The translations under genes were made by a program, and so were the position numbers. Of a DNA stretch of 64,000 nucleotides, positions 20,504-30,778 are shown piece by piece. Numbering within the stretch: the first letter of the stretch is position 1; every line of letters begins with the position of its first letter. The notes under the pieces were generated by a model. That model was given only the letters and a program-made list of their open reading frames with translations, was not told the origin of the DNA and did no database searches. The stretch comes from Ashinkailepas kermadecensis (Eukaryota > Arthropoda > Thecostraca > Neolepadidae): NCBI GenBank assembly GCA_034440615.1, contig JAOTOM010005126.1, positions 556,001 to 620,000 of the forward strand, written 5' to 3'.

Positions 20504-23500
20504 CTGCCCACTGAAGCTAGTGGCACATGGTCCTGAAATTCATTTTGAGAAAGGTGGGATTTATGTAAGCACTGAGGCAAGAAACAGTTATTCTGTAAGA
20601 CAAATCATTTTATCTGTGTTTTTTAGTGTTTCTTCTCTGGTATTGAAGCAGTAAAAGCATTCCTTCTCTGGTATTTAAGCAATAAAGCTGAACACTTGGG
20701 CTTGAGAGCCCTACCAGTGAGTCCAGACCATCTCAAGTGAGGTCAAAACAAAACAAAAAAGCAGGGGTTTCCACTGAAAATTTTGAATTTCAGAACACTG
20801 TAGTGGCACCCCCATACCACTCAATAGCCTACACCACCCATGCAGGCAATGTTATGCACTATGTAGGTATGCATCACAAGCACCCACAGTGCTACCTATT
20901 CCTTCAGGGTAATGAGATCTCCAGCATTGCCACCTATTCTGGCACCACCCACACCAGGTGCTGCTAGCTATACATTGCATCATTTAGACCCATCTCTCAA
21001 CAACCCTTAATCAATGTGGGCAATCTCTTTTGTCAACATCAAGATCATCCCTTCAAGCAACCCTTATTTGCTCCAGATGACCCTGTTCTTTATAGCCAAT
21101 ACTACAGGGAATTATTGATCTGCAGATGAATGGCTGAATTTAGACATTTTGGAGTGGGATTAAGTCTAAGATGAGGCTCATCTTTGCATGTCAGTGGGGA
21201 ACTATGGTCAGTATTTCAAAAAAGGGTCTCACCCAAATATGCTACCATTTGCTAAAAGTGGGGATGCATTTATCCATATTTGGGAATACTATCTGCGATT
21301 ATTGGGCTCTTGCTAAGAAAACCCCTGTATGGGCCAAAATGCCAAATATGATATTTTCTGTCCAATTTGTGTACTGTTTTTTTTAAATCAATAATGCACA
21401 TGTATGGTTTCAATTCCATTGAAAAGGAAATTAAATATTGTAGAAATATCCCCTTGTACCTCAAACAGTCCCACTGAGGTTTATTTGTTTAATTTCTGAA
21501 ATTAAAACTTCTGACTCACAGACAAAACGAGGAACAATTTTTGAGGGGAAAACACTCACAAGTTTGGCTCAATTTAGGAGTCATTTTTTAACTCTGGGGG
21601 ATCTAGACATTGAGTTTAGGGAAAGGGCATGTCCTGATTTTGCTGACAACAATTTGCCAGAAGCTGTTAAGTGTGTGTGGGGAGGGGGGGGCTGGAAAGC
21701 AATTTCTGGGGGGTAATTTTGTTTTGCAGAAGTTGTTGCACAAGTCAGGGTGGATGGTTAGCTTTCTGGGTGACAATTTTGCACCATTTGCTACATACTT
21801 TGTAGCATCTAGATTCCCCATATGGAATCTTCCATTATTTCAGTGGCAATATGGAAACATACCAACGGCCTTGTTTAGCACACATATAAGCCTTCACAGG
21901 GAAATTAAGGCATGTATTGGCCTACAGATAATGCATACTATTTTTAGTAAGTGGGTTATTTGCAGTCATTTCATGACAATGTGGTTGCATAAATAATTTG
22001 TTTCAAGCTGTAATAAACCATCGGAGGCTGTGCAGTACTACTGTGAGTTAACTGCAATTATAAGTAATGAGGGAGGTTAAAAATCATGCATCTCAAAATA
22101 TTGGCACATGCCTGTAACATCCGGGTGGCTGCTGTGTTTATGTTCTGGGCTTTTGTACTGTGTGCTTCATATCTGTTGTTTTTCTTGTACAGATACTTTT
22201 TGTGTCATAGTGTGTGATGCCAAAAATCCAGTACAATAACATAAAATGCCACCAACATACAATGCCATAGTCTGCCACCATATTGTGGTCTTAGGTGCCG
22301 CTGCTACACCAAATATGTGAAAATATTAACTTGCTAAATGCCACAGGGGAACTGTAACATATGAATTTAATTAGTGAGAAATGATCCACTGAGCAGCTGG
22401 TGTTTCTCGGTTGACAAGACTATCTATATGTATGGTCTTGCTCCAGAAGTACAGAGATCAGAGATTTGGTTGAATTGCAATGTATTGAGCCATTGCTGAT
22501 TTACCATGTAAACAATGCACAATGTGTTTACATAAAGTGCAATTCTGTCCCCAGATAATCCCTCTGACCACGAGGCCCCAACCTAGCAAACAAGCAGGTA
22601 CAAACCATTAGCTGCCAGCAATGCTTTCTGGAAACATGAATGTATTGTGCATATTTGCTTTGTACAGAACTCAACATAATTCTTCATTTAAAATATTCAT
22701 CGCTATTATTTGATGAGTGATGAGGATTCCATTTGTTTCAGAATACAAGAAAACATCGATGTAACACATGCCAATTTTCCCATTACAATACTTCGATATT
22801 TGCAAAACACCTGCAACGCCATTCTGTTGAGAACAATAATTCAAGATTCCCTTGCACATCTTGCAATCAGCTTCTATCTTCAGGAAGAAATTGGAAAAGG
22901 CATGTTAAGCAAAAGCATAACCAATGCTTCGAAACATCATGCAGTGTGGGTCAAAGTGAAAATCCGAATGATGGACTGGTAGTCGCAGATTGTGTTGGAG
23001 ATGAGCAGCAAGATGTAGGGCCACAGTGCAGTTCTTCCCAAAGAAGACACAAAGATGTTGCCCAGTTTCTCGGAAAATTGCACTACGTCCACAATATACC
23101 CACGTCTGTTTGCTCTTACATTGTGGATCAACAATTGTTTTTTACACGGTTTTCTTGTACTCGATGAAATTCAAGACAAAATGGACGCCGAAACACCCAA
23201 CGCTCAGGTCAACATTATCTCAAAAGCACAGAACTTGGAGACTACTTCTGCATTTCGAGAACTAAGATCGGGTCATAAACTGAACAATTTTTTATTGGAC
23301 GAACTCAACTTCAATCCTCCCAAGTCTGTGTTTCTGAAGACATCAGCAGGGCACTGGAAATCGTTTCAATATGTACCCATTTTGAAACAGCTGAAGGTTC
23401 TGCTATCAAATCAACATGTTTTGGAATATGTTCTACGTGATGATGTTCATAATGAACATATGTCTGACATTGCTGATGGTAGTATGCATCAGAACCATCT

Positions 23501-23881
23501 GGGGAAAATACGTTTGGCTGTCTACTATGACGACTTCAATGTCGTGGATCCACTCGGAAACAAAGTGTCGAAGTACAAGCTTGCCGGAATCTACTATTCG
23601 CTGCTGAATGCTCCATGCCATCTTAGATCTCACTTAAGTGCGATCTATGTCGCAGCTGTGTGCATGACCTCACAAGTACAGGAACATGGATGGGCAACCA
23701 TTTTGGAGAAGTTCGTAGACGATGTAACGCAGCTGCGAGATGCTGGCATAGTCATCGTGAATGCGGGCCGACATCTCACCATCAAAGGTGATGTGAGCTG
23801 TGTCATTGGAGACAACCTTGCATTGCACTCATTGGGTGGATTTACCCAATGTTTCAACTCTGGGAAATGTTTTAACTCTGG

Positions 23882-25080
23882 GAGTTTTTATCTCTGCAGT
23901 GTGGCTCAGGCCTGATCTCGCGTAGATGACGTGTAGTCGTTGGAGGTACACTCCTGAGGTCGGGTGCGGCCGGCTCGCGTGGCGGATTCGACGCCCTCCC
24001 TATCAGCTGATATGGCATCAGCCCACTTCAGTTCCTCAGCTGTTCGTGGAGAGACTGTGCTAGTCACTAAGTGGTGTTTTTGTAAGGCAGGATTTGCCTC
24101 ATGTGCATCATCGCCGATGGTTGTGTGGCCTTCCGCCGCCGGGTTCGGATAATTTTGTATCGTTTGTGCTCAGCATTAACAGCATTAGCTTTTCAAAGAC
24201 CAATTCCGTGGTCTTGAGTTTTTATGTCTGCAGTGTGGCTCAGGCCTGATCTCGCGTAGATGACGTGTAGTCGTTGGAGGTACATTCCTGAGGTCGGGTG
24301 CGGCCGGCTCGCGTGGCGGATTCGACGCCCTCCCTATCAGCTGATATGGCATCAGCCCACTTCAGTTCCTCAGCTGTTCGTGGAGAGACTGTGCTAGTCA
24401 CTAGTGGTGTTTTTGAAAGGCAGGATTTGCCTCATGTGCATCATCGCCGATGGTTGTGTGGCCTTCCGCCGCCGGGTTCGGATAAGTTTTTCCCCGTTTA
24501 TGCTGAGCGTTTTTCACTTGTGCTGAGAACGCTGAGCGGTCTTTGACAAGCGTTCGCTTTTTAAAGACCAATTCCGAGGTCTTGAGTTTTTTTACAGGGT
24601 GTTTAACAATTGTTGAAACAAAATAGCGGCCTTTCAGATCGTCACTAATGACTTTATTCTCTTTCTCTTTTCACATTATTGCTGGGAAATAGTTAACATT
24701 TTGATATATTGAACAAAATATAGTGAAGTCATGCCCTGGACGATGGAGCAGAATGTCTTTTGTGTGAAGACATATACGAAACTCCTGTGTCACAGGGTTG
24801 AAAGACGTAGTTTCGTATATGTCTTCACACAAAGGATCTTCTGCTCCATCGTCCAGGACATGACTTCACTATATTTTGTTCAATATATAAAAATGCTAAC
24901 TATTGCCCAGCAATAATCTGAAAAGAGAAAGAGAATATAGTAATTAGTGACGATCTGAAAGGCCGCTACTTTGTTTCAATAATTGTGAAACACCCTGTAT
25001 ATCTGAAGTGTAGCTCAGATTTGCCTCATCTCACGTAGATGACGGGTTGTCGTTGAGGCGGTGTGTGCGGTGGATTCGCG
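23882..25080. repeat. Tandem 334/368-bp repeat within the CACTA-like element
   Basis: Copies start with GAGTTTTTAT at 23882 and 24216 and with GAGTTTTTTTA at 24584. Each holds TGTGGCTCAGGCCTGATCTC or its variant, then CGTAGATGACG and, in the first two, a TGCATCATCGCCGATGG segment. The third copy is split by the MITE at 24595 and resumes at 24998 before decaying near 25080. The first copy supplies the last codons and the stop of the truncated transposase. Confidence 0.85.
24595..24997. mobile_element. Mariner-like MITE, near-perfect palindrome
   Basis: The ends CAGGGTGTTTAACAATTGTT and AATAATTGTGAAACACCCTG are flanked by TA on both sides. The two arms, each about 190 bases, are near-perfect inverted copies, so a transcript would fold into one long hairpin. 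Sister copies of the host repeat at 23882 and 24216 read GAGTTTTTAT without the insert, giving an in-window empty site and confirming TA as the target duplication. The CAGGGTG end and TA target fit the Tc1/mariner superfamily. No coding capacity is present. Confidence 0.88.
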
Positions 25081-25229
25081 CCACGGCCGGTGGTTTAATG
25101 TGTGTGGTTGAAAAGGCGAATATATATTCGCGTTGCATTTTTACTTTTTTACACCCAGAGAGGCGGTTTTCGCGAGTTTCGCGGGGAGTAAATGAACCCA
25201 CGGCGTGGGAAATGCATGCTAACCATAGG

Positions 25230-25523
25230 TGCTAAAGTAAGTACCTTTCGGTTTAGCACTATATGGGGAGTGGTTTTTGACAGCGGCCCCATACGGTACT
25301 AGCGTAAGTACCAGTACACCTCTATGCAAGTACCCAGAAGGGTGTTTTAAAAGCACCTTTCACCTTGAAAAGTACCCGGGTGTGAAATCCCAGGGGTACT
25401 CAGAAAGTAGGTATAGTGAGGTAATCGGCAAAAGTACCGAATGCGAGGTTTGAAAAACTTCGTATGGGTAGTGGTTTTTGACAGCTGGAAACACCTCACA
25501 GGGTGCTACATTTTTTTACAGTG
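25230..25523. repeat. Right subterminal repeat region of the CACTA-like element
   Basis: Many AAGTACC variants lie close together (GTAAGTACCTTTC, GTAAGTACCAG, CAAGTACCC, AAAAGTACCC, AAAAGTACCG). A repeated TGGGGAGTGGTTTTTGACAG segment occurs at about 25265, with a GGTAGTGGTTTTTGACAG version at 25467. Confidence 0.6.
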
Positions 25524-26055
25524 TAGTTGCTTGCTCGCGCATAGTCCCATTATTATGGTAATGACATAAAATTGGAGCGCTGCCCAAATCCATGACGAAG
25601 TTTGCGTGCCTTATGTGAGTGAGTTTGAACTTCTGTAGCTAATACCACTAGTTTGTAGTTTATTCAAATAAGTTTGTCAATTTGCAGTGGGTGGCATGAT
25701 TGTTTACGTCATAGGCACACAAAGCACAGCATGCCATGACATCACAGACAAGATCTCGGTTGTATATGGGAAACAGCAACGATGATGGCTGTGATCCTCC
25801 TGGGGTGCCTGCCGTGACATTCACTCAAATGAAGTGCCCCCGTCACAACAGTCCCACTCTTCCAGAGAGATAGGAGCTGATCATGTTAGCACATTGTGTG
25901 ACACACTGACCTAGTTTTGCAGTTTGTCAATTAATAACTTTCGCAGTCTGAGACAGCATCCGCTTAAAGTTTCTCAGAGATAGACAACCCGGCGTGGTTG
26001 AGGTAAGTCGCTAGTTCTGAATATGGGAACCGCCGAGAAATGCTGTCTCTGGGAA
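25524..26055. other. Unassigned spacer
   Basis: I see nothing recognisable here. Confidence 0.5.
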
Positions 26056-26128
26056 GACCACGCCCATGTGGTGGACCACGCCCATGTGGTGGACCACGCC
26101 CATGTAGTGGACCACGCCCATGTGGTGG
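26056..26128. repeat. 18-bp tandem repeat, four copies
   Basis: GACCACGCCCATGTGGTG is repeated four times, one copy having GTAGTG. Each unit is partly palindromic (CCAC...GTGG). Confidence 0.93.
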
Positions 26129-26448
26129 ATAGTGGAGTTGAGAGCTCAGCAACATCTAGGCAGCCTAACAAAAGGAATAAAAGTGACACAAATCGATCAG
26201 TTCCCGGGAACGTTTTGTGGCCTCTTGAAAGTTCGAAAAAAATGTTTGCCCACTCCCACTTCATCGGAAAGATACCCGGCTAAAAAGAACTGCATGAGTC
26301 TAAATGTTACAGATAGTTCAGAGGCATTTTCTTTGAATCCTCGGTTCACTCCATCTGTACAGCATGCCCTACTTATCACTCCATCTGTACCGCATCGATG
26401 CACTGAATGGGCATTCAGAGATGCTGGTGTCACTCGATTTTGATGCAA

Positions 26449-26513
26449 ATGCTTCATTTAGAATCATTAATACTTCTGTAATGCTTCATTTAGAATCATT
26501 AATACTTCTGTAA
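26449..26513. repeat. 32-bp tandem duplication
   Basis: ATGCTTCATTTAGAATCATT plus AATACTTCTGTA occurs twice exactly, at 26449 and 26481. Confidence 0.93.
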
Positions 26514-26868
26514 TTTGGACGTTGTCGTTCAAAAACAGACAGATATTGTGTGCAGTTCCCACAGCTTGCAGTGAATAATCACATGCTGGTCAAGTTAACT
26601 GCAAAGTCACCAATATGTTAATGCAATTACTCAAAATATGTTGTGCCCCATATTCTCTTAAACCAAACCGTTTCTGTTTTGCATTGTTCTTGGGCGCCGA
26701 ACACAGGTTGCATTATCTGTTCTTGGCGAAGAAAGTCTTTTTCACTGATGCATCCGTGAAAAGAGGCCTCGTGGGTTTCGTGTCTGCAGCAAAACAAGTG
26801 AGAATGCTACAACGTATGCACACGCGCAGAATACAATCGCTCATGGCAGCTGATAAATATAACAAAGC
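26514..26868. other. Unassigned spacer
   Basis: I see nothing recognisable here. Confidence 0.5.
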
Positions 26869-26985
26869 GGGTCAACGACTCTGTCAGGTCAATGACTTCA
26901 TGACGTCAACGACTCCATCAGGTCCACAATTTCATCGGGTCAACGACTTCGTTCGGTAAACAACTCTATCAGATCAACAAGTCCA
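26869..26985. repeat. Degenerate ~18-bp repeat
   Basis: Variants of GGTCAACGACTCCATCA recur about seven times with substitutions and small indels. Confidence 0.7.
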
Positions 26986-27243
26986 CCGACCTGCCGTTCG
27001 TCTGAGCTTCTCATGGCCTCCAAACGCATGTATTGTCGTAGCACACTAACATTTCCTTGCTTGCAATGTAATGTAGTTATGCGTGATACCGCAGGATGTA
27101 CAGCGTCCAACATCTGACGTCACTGTTTCCATGGTGGTCAGCATTAAGATTACGTTCCTTGTTCGAGACAATATGGAATATTGGATATAATATGCAATAT
27201 TCGAGGCAATGTGGTTGATAAATGTGTCCTTGGTGAGCACAAC

Positions 27244-27480
27244 GTCGAGAACAACAGGTCCGGAGGCTCAAGAACGTCCTGTGACAGTTCGAGGGTAGTA
27301 CAGAGATCGCAGCCGTGGGTCGAGAACAACAGGTCCGGAGGCTCAGGAACGTCCTGTGACAGTTCGAGGGTAGTACAGAGATCGCAGCCGTGGGTCGAGA
27401 ACAACAGGTCCGGAGGCTCAGGAACGTCCTGTGACAGTTCGAGGGTAGTTCGAGGGTAGTACAGAGTCGCAGCCGTGGGT
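27244..27480. repeat. 75-bp tandem repeat, three copies
   Basis: Units begin GTCGAGAACAACAGGTCCGG at 27244, 27319 and about 27394. The third copy has an extra duplication of GTTCGAGGGTA. Confidence 0.93.
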
Positions 27481-27676
27481 CCTCTCAGTGGGGTGGATCG
27501 AGTGCCTGCTGCAGAGCCAGCTCATCCTTGAGTATTTGAGCTTTAGGTCGTCGACTGCTTGACCATTTAGCTCCATATTGCCTGCAGATGCTGCAGATCC
27601 GCGGTGCTAAGTCGCCGACAGCCAGCAGCCGGCCAGGGGTGTCAGCCAGATGCGCCGAACAGTCTGTGGTCCTTGT

Positions 27677-28312
27677 CGTCAGGTATCCAGCAGCAGACCA
27701 GGATGTGGTGCCGAGCCGCCATGGTCCTTGTCGTCAGGTATCCAGCAGCTGACCAGGATGTGGTGCCGAGCAGCCATGGTCCTTGTCGTCAGGTATCCAG
27801 CAGCAGACCAGGATGTGGTGCCGAGCAGCCATGGTCCTTGTCGTCAGGTATCCAGCAGCAGACCAGGATGTGGTGCCGAGCAGCCATGGTCCTTGTCGTC
27901 AGGTATCCAGCAGCAGACCAGGATGTGGTGCCGAGCAGCCATGGTCCTTGTCGTCAGGTATCCAGCAGCAGACCAGGATGTGGTGCCGAGCAGCCATGGC
28001 CCTTGTCGTCAGGTATCCAGCAGCAGACCAGGATGTGGTGCCGAGCAGCCATGGTCCTTGTCGTCAGGTATCCAGCAGCAGACCAGGATGTGGTGCCGAG
28101 CAGCCATGGTCCTTGTCGTCAGGTATCCAGCAGCAGACCAGGATGTGGTGCCGAGCAGCCATGGTCCTTGTCGTCAGGTATCCAGCAGCAGACCAGGATG
28201 TGGTGCCGAGCAGCCATGGTCCTTGTCGTCAGGTATCCAGCAGCAGACCAGGATGTGGTGCCGAGCACCCATGGTCTTTGTCGTCAGGTTGCCGGCAGCA
28301 GACCAGGACGTG
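27677..28312. repeat. 55-bp minisatellite, about 11.5 copies
   Basis: The unit contains GTCAGGTATCCAGCAGCAGA, CCAGGATGTGGTGCCGAGCA and GCCATGGTCCTT. Copies are almost identical. The length is not a multiple of three and the unit has no stop in the forward frames, so three overlapping readings of up to 241 residues arise. These are not evidence of a protein. Confidence 0.96.
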
Positions 28313-28315
28313 ATG

Positions 28316-28370
28316 TTATAATGATGTGATGATGTGATGTGATGTGATATGTCATGTGATAATGGACACG
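28316..28370. repeat. (GATGT)n-like simple repeat
   Basis: Short GATGTGATGTGAT alternation follows the 55-bp array directly. Confidence 0.75.
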
Positions 28371-29785
28371 ACGCTTAACTGGATGGCAGCTCTGCTCTGT
28401 TAGCGAACACCAGCGGCGCCGGTGGCAAGGCTACCAACGCCACTCCGGAGCGAAGGTCGCGGGCAACCCAGCCGGTCAATTCCGTCCCGCCTAAGCCAGA
28501 CGTGGCTCGCCGGGTCGATAGGTATCTCACCGTGCATTACCGATTCGTTCGGACACGTCTCGGTGTATGAAAGGGATGTGGAATTAGTACCGATTCCACT
28601 GCAGCTGGCACAGATCGGAGCCGCCCTCTTGAGTTGCGTACACTGTGTAGGAATATTCTGTGACCTGTTCGAGGTTCAGCCAGCTGTCGCGAGCTGCTTT
28701 TTGTCGCCAGCGAGGCGGGGCACCTGAGCCGGACCAGACTCAGAGAACCGGAGTCCATTTTTAAATTAGAAAAGTGAGAGCAAGACGTTTTCAGCAGCAT
28801 TCTAAATTTTGACATGAAAACCAGGTCACTCAATGACCTCGGGGATTATGATGTATTATGTCCGGGATAATTGGTAGGTGTAGGGTTCGCAAATGCCAAT
28901 TTCTCGTCGTCAGTGCACACAAACACGAAACAAGAGACAATCACGCATGCAAAGCACGCACCCGTTTTATCTAATATGATCTTGAAGGAGGTCATGGGTG
29001 GGGCAGATTGGCCTGCCATACTTCAAGACATGACAGCCATATCTAAATATTTGTTCAGTCGTGCGCATGAAACCATTTATCATATATAGGACTTCATGAC
29101 GTCATATTGGCCTGACCTGTAATGATCGTGGACTCATATTTAATAAGGCGCTGCTTAAAGGTTGAGCTCGGTAGTGGCAGCGGTTTCGGCGCTATTCAAC
29201 ATGAACCAAGGGGGAGGGGAATAAGCCCCGCATCACCCAATGACTCGTATGTTAAACAATGCAATGGAAAATAATGTTTTTCTTAAATATAGTTAAATTT
29301 GCATTCCTTCTGATTTCCATGGCTGGCTTAGCAAATAACAAAAGATGGATTTATTTGACATCTAGTGGCAAAATTTCGAGTCAGATTTGGTCATATAGGG
29401 ATATTAACCTTCCGTCTTTCCGATCAGATCCTCATCTCGTCTCGGAGGGAGCATTGTAAGCTCCCCTCTAATCTCGACACTAAGCGTCACAAGAAAACGA
29501 GAGAGGCGTCATCAGAAAGTGCCCGACGAGTAGGGTCAAAACCACTCACACGATTTTCTCCCCTCAGAACGTAACGGCACTAGGGGGTTTATGAGGTCAC
29601 GACTGACGTCATGTTTTTGGCTCTGGAGAGTTCATTTTGGGCAAGATTTTAAAAACAAAACTTATTTGGAATCAGAAGAGGAAAGCAAATTCAACCTCGG
29701 TCCAAAATGTTCAAAGTACATGCCGTCTCCGTTCTCTGCGTCGTAGTAATCAGCGCGCCGTATTTGCCAACAAACTTTTTAGTTG
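28371..29785. other. Unassigned sequence, GC-richer at 28.4-28.7 kb
   Basis: A GC-rich segment at 28400-28740 has an open minus-strand reading with several cysteines, preceded by a CACAG acceptor-like site. No domain is recognised and I do not call an exon. The remainder shows nothing recognisable. Confidence 0.45.
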
Positions 29786-29890
29786 GCCATCGAGTAGCTC
29801 AATGGGTGAAGCCCTGGTCTGCATTGGTCTCCTTTCACCGAACAGGGACGACCAGACGCGTTCTCATTAAGCTCCGGACTGGAAGGATCA
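29786..29890 (+). mobile_element. Possible tRNA-derived SINE fragment
   Basis: GTAGCTCAATGGGTGAAGCC at 29793 matches a Pol III A box (TAGCTCAATGGG) with the usual tRNA spacing to CCTGGTCTGCA. No convincing B box or cloverleaf follows, so a functional tRNA gene is rejected and a SINE remnant is a weak call. Confidence 0.3.
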
Positions 29891-29929
29891 ACTGATAAGT
29901 AGATCGATAAAGTCGGAACGAGGCACCGA

Positions 29930-30778
29930 GGCGGCCGTGTCGGAGCGTTCGCGTCTGGCGACCCTTCGGCTCAAGGTCGGAGCGCGGCACCAAGGCGGTC
30001 GTGTCGGAGCGTTGGCGTCTGTCGACCCTTCGGCTCAAGGTCGGAGCGCGGCACCAAGGCGGCCGTGTCGGAGCGTTGGCGTCTGGCGACCCTTCGGCTC
30101 AAGGTCGGAGCGCGGCACCAAGGCGGCCGTGTCGGAGCGTTGGTGTCTGGCGACCCTTCGGCTCAAGGTCGGAGCGCGGCACCAAGGCGGTCGTGTCGGA
30201 GCGTTGGCGTCTGTCGACCCTTCGGCTCAAGGTCGGAGCGCGGCACCAAGGCGGCCGTGTCGGAGCGTTGGTGTCTGGCGACCCTTCGGCTCAAGGTCGG
30301 AGCGCGGCACCAAGGCGGCCGTGTCGGAGCGTTGGCGTCTGTCGACCCTTCGGCTCAAGGTCGGAGCGCGGCACCAAGGCGGCCGTGTCGGAGCGTTGGC
30401 GTCTGGCGACCCTTCGGCTCAAGGTCGGAGCGCGGCACCAAGGCGGCCGTGTCGGAGCGTTGGTGTCTGGCGACCCTTCGGCTCGAGGTCGGAGCGCGAC
30501 ACCAAGGCGGCCGTATCGGAGCGTTGGCGTCTGGCGACCCTTCGGCTCAAGGTCGGAGCGCGGCACCAAGGCGGTCGGGTCGGAGCGTTGGCGTCTGGCG
30601 ACCCTTCGGCTCGAGGTCGGAGCGCGGCACCAAGGCGGTCGTGTCGGAGCGTTGGCGTCTGGCGACCCTTCGGCTCGAGTTCGGAGCGCAGCACCAAGGC
30701 GGTCGTGTCGGAGCGTTGGCGTCTGGCGACCCTTCAGCTCAAGGTCGGAGCGCGGCACCAAGGCGGTTGTGTCGGACT
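29930..30778. repeat. 64-bp minisatellite, about 13 copies
   Basis: The unit contains GTGTCGGAGCGTTGGCGTCT, GGCGACCCTTCGGCTCAAGG and TCGGAGCGCGGCACCAAGGC. Variation is mainly GTC/GGC and AAGG/GAGG. As 64 is not a multiple of three and the unit lacks stops, all three forward frames and parts of the reverse are open, giving spurious arginine-rich readings up to 338 residues. Confidence 0.96.

Larger units (their letters stand above)
17288..22741 (+). other. Predicted 5.45-kb intron of the transposase gene, CpG-poor
   Basis: It is bounded by GTGAGT at 17288 and TTTGTTTCAG ending at 22741. The sequence is AT-rich and visibly depleted in CpG, with TG/CA in excess, unlike both flanks. It contains the 217-bp foldback element and the hAT element. 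Apart from these, I see only poly-G/C-rich patches (17570-17760, 21660-21715) and short frames without domains. Confidence 0.5.
17282..23915 (+). pseudogene. C2H2 zinc-finger CACTA-like transposase, spliced, truncated
   Basis: The predicted gene starts at ATG AAT (17282-17287), followed by the donor GTGAGT. It resumes after TTTGTTTCAG at 22742 in phase 0. Exon 2 begins with two C2H2 fingers, RCNTCQ...HLQRH and PCTSCN...HVKQKH (C-x2-C-x12-H-x3/4-H). Further on are FQYVPILKQLKVLLSN, an acidic YYDDFNVVDPLG block and GDNLALHSLGGF. From memory of the family, this order matches a large group of uncharacterised metazoan transposase-like proteins with CACTA-type ends. A run of six Ts at 23138-23143 shifts the frame; one T fewer would join the parts. 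The frame stops at 23915 inside a tandem repeat, so the family's C-terminal half is missing. Confidence 0.6.
16778..25523 (+). mobile_element. CACTA/EnSpm-like DNA transposon with nested insertions
   Basis: The terminal inverted repeats are CACTGTAAAAAAA at 16778 and TTTTTTTACAGTG ending at 25523. The flanks read CTA before and TAG after, consistent with a TA duplication. Subterminal regions at both ends are dense in AAGTACC/GGTACTT variants, a CACTA hallmark, and share GTACTCAG, AGTA and TAATCGG strings. Inside lie a spliced C2H2 zinc-finger transposase gene on the plus strand (17282-23915), a hAT element, a foldback element, a tandem repeat and a mariner-like MITE. The span is about 8.75 kb. 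CACTA elements usually give 3-bp duplications, so the 2-bp reading is slightly unusual. I infer one element from the paired ends; two unrelated ends cannot be excluded without other genomic copies. Confidence 0.65.

Noticed and set aside
24595..24997. microRNA gene
   Set aside because: The palindrome is too long and has TIR ends with a TA duplication, so it is a MITE; small-RNA output remains possible.
27604..28329. 241-residue protein
   Set aside because: It is the translation of the 55-bp array; all three forward frames are equally open.
28395..28735. Possible cysteine-containing exon on the minus strand
   Set aside because: An acceptor-like CACAG precedes an open stretch, but no domain pattern or donor could be supported.
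29793..29865. tRNA gene
   Set aside because: An A box is present but no B box with correct spacing or acceptor stem pairing was found.
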